Positions 60,849 to 64,000 of a stretch of DNA of 64,000 bases are shown piece by piece (position 1 is the stretch's first letter; each line of letters opens with the position of its first letter). The notes beneath the pieces are model-generated. The model worked only from the letters and a program-made list of their open reading frames with translations, had not been told where the DNA came from and ran no database searches. The stretch lies in assembly GCA_002376235.1 (NCBI GenBank), contig DFNX01000017.1:124001-188000 (forward strand), written 5' to 3'. A program made the translations under genes and the position numbers. The DNA comes from Neorhizobium sp. UBA3556 (lineage in GTDB: Bacteria > Pseudomonadota > Alphaproteobacteria > Rhizobiales > Rhizobiaceae).

Positions 60849-62948
60849 ATGCGCATTCGTTACGGTTTCATTGGCCTGTTTCTTCTCCTGGCACCGGCGG
60901 CCTATGGCTTGGAGCTTGGAACACCTCCTGTTCTGGCACCGCAAAAGAGCCAGGCGGAAGCAGCCAATTTGAGCGCGCAGTTTCTGGAGCGTTACGCCTA
61001 TAAGCCGGTTCCGCTGGATGATGCCTTGTCGGAAAAAATCATGGACCGGTATCTCAAGTCGCTTGATCCTGACCGGATTTTTTTCCTCCAGGCCGACATC
61101 GACAAGTTCATGGTGAACAAGACCATGATTGACGATGCGATTGTCAACGAAGACCTGAAAATTCCGTTTTCGATATTCAACATCTATTCGCAGCGCGTTG
61201 TGGACCGCATGACATATGCGCGGGGCCTGCTCAAACAGGGCTTCGATTTTGGCGTGCGTGAAGACTATACATTCTCGCGAGAAGACGCGGCATGGCCGCA
61301 ATCGGAAGATCAGATTCACGACCTTTGGCGCAAAAGCGTCAAGAGCGACTGGCTGCGGCTGAAATTGGCAGGCCAGGCCGATGCAGCAATTCGCAATACG
61401 CTCGACAAGCGTTACGAGAATATCCAGCAACGCGTCTACACCTACAAAAGCGACGACGTTTTCCAGTCCTTCATGGCTGCCTACACAACCTCCGTCGATC
61501 CGCATACCGACTATTTCGGTGCCGCCGCCTCGGCAGATTTCGACATTTCGATGAAGCTTTCGCTGGTCGGTATCGGTGCTGTCCTGCAGGAGCGCGATGG
61601 TTACACGACCATCCGAGAATTGGTACCCGGCGGACCGGCGCAACTGTCCGGGCAACTGGCGGTCGGAGATCGCATTATCGGTGTAGGCCAGGGCAAGGAT
61701 GGTGCCGTCAAGGAAGTCGTTGGTATTCGCCTCGATGAAGTCGTCCAGTTGATCCGCGGAGAGAAAGATTCCGTCGTACGGCTCGATATTCTTCCCGCAG
61801 AGATCGCCGCCAATGGAAGCCACCGGGTCATCAGTCTGGTGCGCGACAAGATCAGCCTCGAAAAACAGGCTGCGAAGAAGACGATCGTGCCGATCGAGGA
61901 CCATGGCGTGTCCCGCAAGATCGGGGTCATCGCCCTGCCGGCGTTCTACGAGGATTTCGAAGCGCGGCGTAAGGGCGACAAGAATTACCGAAGCGCCAGC
62001 CGCGACGTCGCCAAGCTTCTCGGAGAGTTGAAGCAGGAAAAAGTCGATGCCGTTCTGATCGATCTGCGTGACAATGGCGGCGGCTCTTTGAGCGAGGCGA
62101 TCGAACTGACAGGCCTGTTCGTCGGAAAAGGTCCGGTTGTCCAACAACGCGATGCTACGGGCAGGGTTGAGGTGGAGAGCGATGATCTTTCCAAGCCTGC
62201 CTGGACTGGGCCGACCGGTGTCCTGATCAATCGCGGATCGGCTTCCGCATCAGAGATTTTCGCAGCAGCGATACAGGATTATGGTCGCGGCGTTATCATT
62301 GGCGAGCCAAGTTTCGGCAAAGGCACGGTTCAGACAGTCATCGATCTCGATCAGGCTGCCCGCAACAGCAAGCCAAAATATGGCCAGTTGAAGCTGACGA
62401 TCGCGCAATTCTTCCGCATCGACGGCGGGACGACCCAGCTTCGTGGCGTCACACCCGACATTACCCTGCCGGGGCTCCTGGATCCGAAACTTGTTGGCGA
62501 ATCGAGTTATGATAACGCGCTGCCATGGGACAAGATCAAGCCCGCGAGATATAAAGCGTCGAACAAGACAGCTTCATTGCTGCCCGAACTGCTGAGCCGA
62601 CACGAAGCGCGGGTAAAAAATGACCCGGACTTCCAGCGTTTCGTGGAGGATGCTGCGGAGTTGAAGGCGCAGCGGGAAAAACGCGTCATCTCCCTTAACG
62701 AAGCGGAGCGACGGGAAGAGCTGAAGGCGCTTGAGCGCCGCCTGAAGGAACGTGCGCAAGGCGACGACGGTTTGCTGCGTGGAGAGGATGACGGGCTGCA
62801 GGCAAATGAGCGCAGCTTGAGTGCCGATCTTGCGCTCGAGAATGCGCGAAAGAATGCGAAGGACGTCCTGAAAACCGAAGCAGCCGCGATCGTTGCCGAC
62901 GCAGCGGATTTGTTGTCGCCCGTACGGAAAGCAGATAGCCAGCCATAG
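60849..62948 (+). CDS. Tail-specific (C-terminal processing) protease Prc
   Basis: This 699-residue protein has a signal-like start (FIGLFLLLAPAAYG). Its N-terminal helical region (LDPDRIFFLQADID) is typical of Prc/Tsp. A PDZ domain (about 235-330; LVPGGPAQLSGQLAVGDRIIGVGQG) is followed by the S41 protease core with Ser in NRGSASASEIFA and Lys in PSFGKGTVQTV. A charged C-terminal region (Prc-type DUF3340) completes it. It cuts substrates at their C-terminus in the periplasm. The length matches Prc (about 680). Confidence 0.93.
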   Translation: MRIRYGFIGLFLLLAPAAYGLELGTPPVLAPQKSQAEAANLSAQFLERYAYKPVPLDDALSEKIMDRYLKSLDPDRIFFLQADIDKFMVNKTMIDDAIVNEDLKIPFSIFNIYSQRVVDRMTYARGLLKQGFDFGVREDYTFSREDAAWPQSEDQIHDLWRKSVKSDWLRLKLAGQADAAIRNTLDKRYENIQQRVYTYKSDDVFQSFMAAYTTSVDPHTDYFGAAASADFDISMKLSLVGIGAVLQERDGYTTIRELVPGGPAQLSGQLAVGDRIIGVGQGKDGAVKEVVGIRLDEVVQLIRGEKDSVVRLDILPAEIAANGSHRVISLVRDKISLEKQAAKKTIVPIEDHGVSRKIGVIALPAFYEDFEARRKGDKNYRSASRDVAKLLGELKQEKVDAVLIDLRDNGGGSLSEAIELTGLFVGKGPVVQQRDATGRVEVESDDLSKPAWTGPTGVLINRGSASASEIFAAAIQDYGRGVIIGEPSFGKGTVQTVIDLDQAARNSKPKYGQLKLTIAQFFRIDGGTTQLRGVTPDITLPGLLDPKLVGESSYDNALPWDKIKPARYKASNKTASLLPELLSRHEARVKNDPDFQRFVEDAAELKAQREKRVISLNEAERREELKALERRLKERAQGDDGLLRGEDDGLQANERSLSADLALENARKNAKDVLKTEAAAIVADAADLLSPVRKADSQP

Positions 62949-62972
62949 GCAATCCGGGATCCAGGCTAAGCG

Positions 62973-62995
62973 CTGACTGGCAATGGTCCAGTCAG
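62973..62995. terminator. Hairpin between prc and the convergent amidohydrolase
   Basis: CTGACTGG (62973-62980) pairs perfectly with CCAGTCAG (62988-62995) over a seven-base loop and is followed by GTTTAGC. It lies in the 53-base gap between convergent genes and could end both. Confidence 0.5.
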
Positions 62996-63001
62996 GTTTA
63001 G

Positions 63002-64000
63002 CTACCCGGAGATTGCCGGCATGCAGGACGTCGTCTTGACTTTCAAGAGTTGAGGCCTTGGTCGCGAAAACGTCTTCAATCCTCGCTTCCATCCAGCAAG
63101 AGCAGGCGCCGAGGCACGCACGACCTCGCATGGATCTGCCGCATCGAGGGCCACAATATCTGCCGGCCCACCGACTGCCAGGTCATGACGCAAGCCCATG
63201 ATCGCAGCGGCTTGCGAACTCACCATATCGAAGACAAGCGCGATATCTGCGTCACGCGATAGCTGCATGACATTGGCATAAAGATTTGCCATGCGTGCCA
63301 GAGAAGCCTCGCCGAATGGCGTGAACGGGTTCAGCACATTGTTGGTCGCGATTGCGGTTCTAACGCCCAATGCCGAGAGGGCGTTGGCCGGCGCGATCCC
63401 GCGCGGAATTTTGGAACTGGATTGCCGCCCCATGAGAAACAGATCCGTCGCGGGCAGAACGGTAAGAGCGATGCCAGCGTCCGCAACATTTCTCCCAACC
63501 ACGGCAAGTGTGCCTGGGTCGAGCATCGACAGATTCGTGACGTGGCCGATCGTGACGCGGCCGGCGTAGCCATTCGTCCGGGTTGCTTCGATCACCGCTG
63601 GAAGATCGGTCTTTGCCGGATCAAGGTTGAAATCGAGATGGAAGTCGATATCGACATCATGCTTGCGCGCTAGCGCGAAGATCTTGCGGACATGCTCGGC
63701 CGGGTCCGCATCGGTATAGGGGCATCCGCCGATCAAATCGGCGCCTGAGCGGAGCGCCTCGTCGATCATCGCCTCCGTTTCGGGCTCTTGAGTCAGTCCT
63801 TCTTGCGCAAAAGCGCAGATCTGGATGTCGATCGCGAAGGCGTAATCCTCACGAACCCGCTTGATGGCCTCGAAGGAACGCATTCCCGCACGCGGATCGA
63901 TCTCGACAAATGTCCGCATCCGGTTGGTGCCATGCATGACCGCCTTTTCGACAAGAGCCGATGCCCGCTGGTAAACATCTTTCTCGGAAAAACCGGCCTT
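63002..64000 (-). CDS. Amidohydrolase of the cytosine deaminase type (5' end outside window)
   Basis: The frame is open to base 64000, so the N-terminus lies outside; about 332 residues are visible. It has metal-barrel motifs of the cytosine deaminase/amidohydrolase family: DIDFHLDFNLD, a His in VTIGHVTNLS, and a late GVRTAIATNNVLNPFTPFG, in which Asn stands where an Asp is usual. The C-terminal half ends in the small beta domain (LAVGGPADIVALDA). The substrate could be cytosine or a related amine. Start, length and active-site His residues at the N-terminus cannot be checked here. Confidence 0.78.
   Translation of the reverse strand, partial: KAGFSEKDVYQRASALVEKAVMHGTNRMRTFVEIDPRAGMRSFEAIKRVREDYAFAIDIQICAFAQEGLTQEPETEAMIDEALRSGADLIGGCPYTDADPAEHVRKIFALARKHDVDIDFHLDFNLDPAKTDLPAVIEATRTNGYAGRVTIGHVTNLSMLDPGTLAVVGRNVADAGIALTVLPATDLFLMGRQSSSKIPRGIAPANALSALGVRTAIATNNVLNPFTPFGEASLARMANLYANVMQLSRDADIALVFDMVSSQAAAIMGLRHDLAVGGPADIVALDAADPCEVVRASAPALAGWKRGLKTFSRPRPQLLKVKTTSCMPAISG

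Noticed and set aside
60819..62147. 442-codon minus-strand frame opposite prc
   Set aside because: The plus strand codes a complete Prc protease with PDZ and catalytic residues, so this is a shadow.
1..64000. CRISPR array, tRNA, rRNA or insertion sequence
   Set aside because: I saw no regularly spaced direct repeats, no cloverleaf-like sequence I could defend, and no transposase motif.

Overview
The window looks like part of a Rhizobiaceae replicon (Agrobacterium/Rhizobium group, perhaps a chromid or megaplasmid). The reasons are ExoF- and ExoQ-like exopolysaccharide genes, a Rhizobiales-type intergenic palindromic repeat (35032-35137), high GC, and many GntR/LacI/LysR-regulated sugar-acid catabolic operons with ABC or tripartite tricarboxylate transporters. 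No rRNA, tRNA, CRISPR array or intact insertion sequence was seen. Family calls come from reading motifs and recalled homologues; no database search was run.

Left part (1-11.4 kb): surface polysaccharide and its control. A partial Wzx-type flippase and an ExoF-like export protein lie on the minus strand. They are followed by two LuxR-type regulators with degenerate receiver domains. A palindrome-rich divergent promoter leads into a giant CheB-CheR-kinase-REC-REC-LuxR hybrid protein, then an ExoQ/Wzy-like membrane polymerase. A decayed LacI gene closes the region.

11.4-21.4 kb: sugar-acid catabolism. A LysR regulator is divergent from a talarate/galactarate-type dehydratase. A LacI repressor with two recognisable operators faces a TctC-TctB-TctA / DapA-family / IlvD-Edd-family / RraA-like operon, which should take an aldonate or aldarate toward 2-oxoglutarate semialdehyde.

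21.8-27.9 kb: a GntR regulator, a trans-sulfuration-type PLP enzyme and a complete sugar-type ABC importer form one unit.

28-39.9 kb: a pectin/uronate regulon. It holds a GntR regulator, kdgF, Opp/Dpp-type permeases and ATPases, a matching substrate-binding protein in a separate operon with a GDSL esterase and an enolase-superfamily enzyme, and kduI. A short shared motif (TTGYCWKACAG) sits at four of the promoters. A frameshifted LysR pseudogene, an MBL-fold hydrolase and the intergenic repeat separate the two halves of the transporter.

40-46.7 kb: a six-gene minus-strand operon combining a GGDEF-EAL protein, two slr1658/SiaB-like ATPase-fold proteins, a SpoIIE/RsbU phosphatase with a periplasmic sensor, a small STAS-type protein and a STAS-methyltransferase fusion. 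It resembles the Pseudomonas SiaABCD partner switch with an added methyltransferase, and is the most unusual system in the window.

47-64 kb: a PchR-like regulator with a RhtX-like/FyuA-like siderophore uptake operon that includes a flavin monooxygenase; several small hypothetical genes; a DgoR-like regulator divergent from D-galactonate dehydratase; propionyl-CoA carboxylase (pccB-pccA) with a 2'-5' RNA ligase-family gene; a tail-specific protease; and a partial amidohydrolase running off the right edge.
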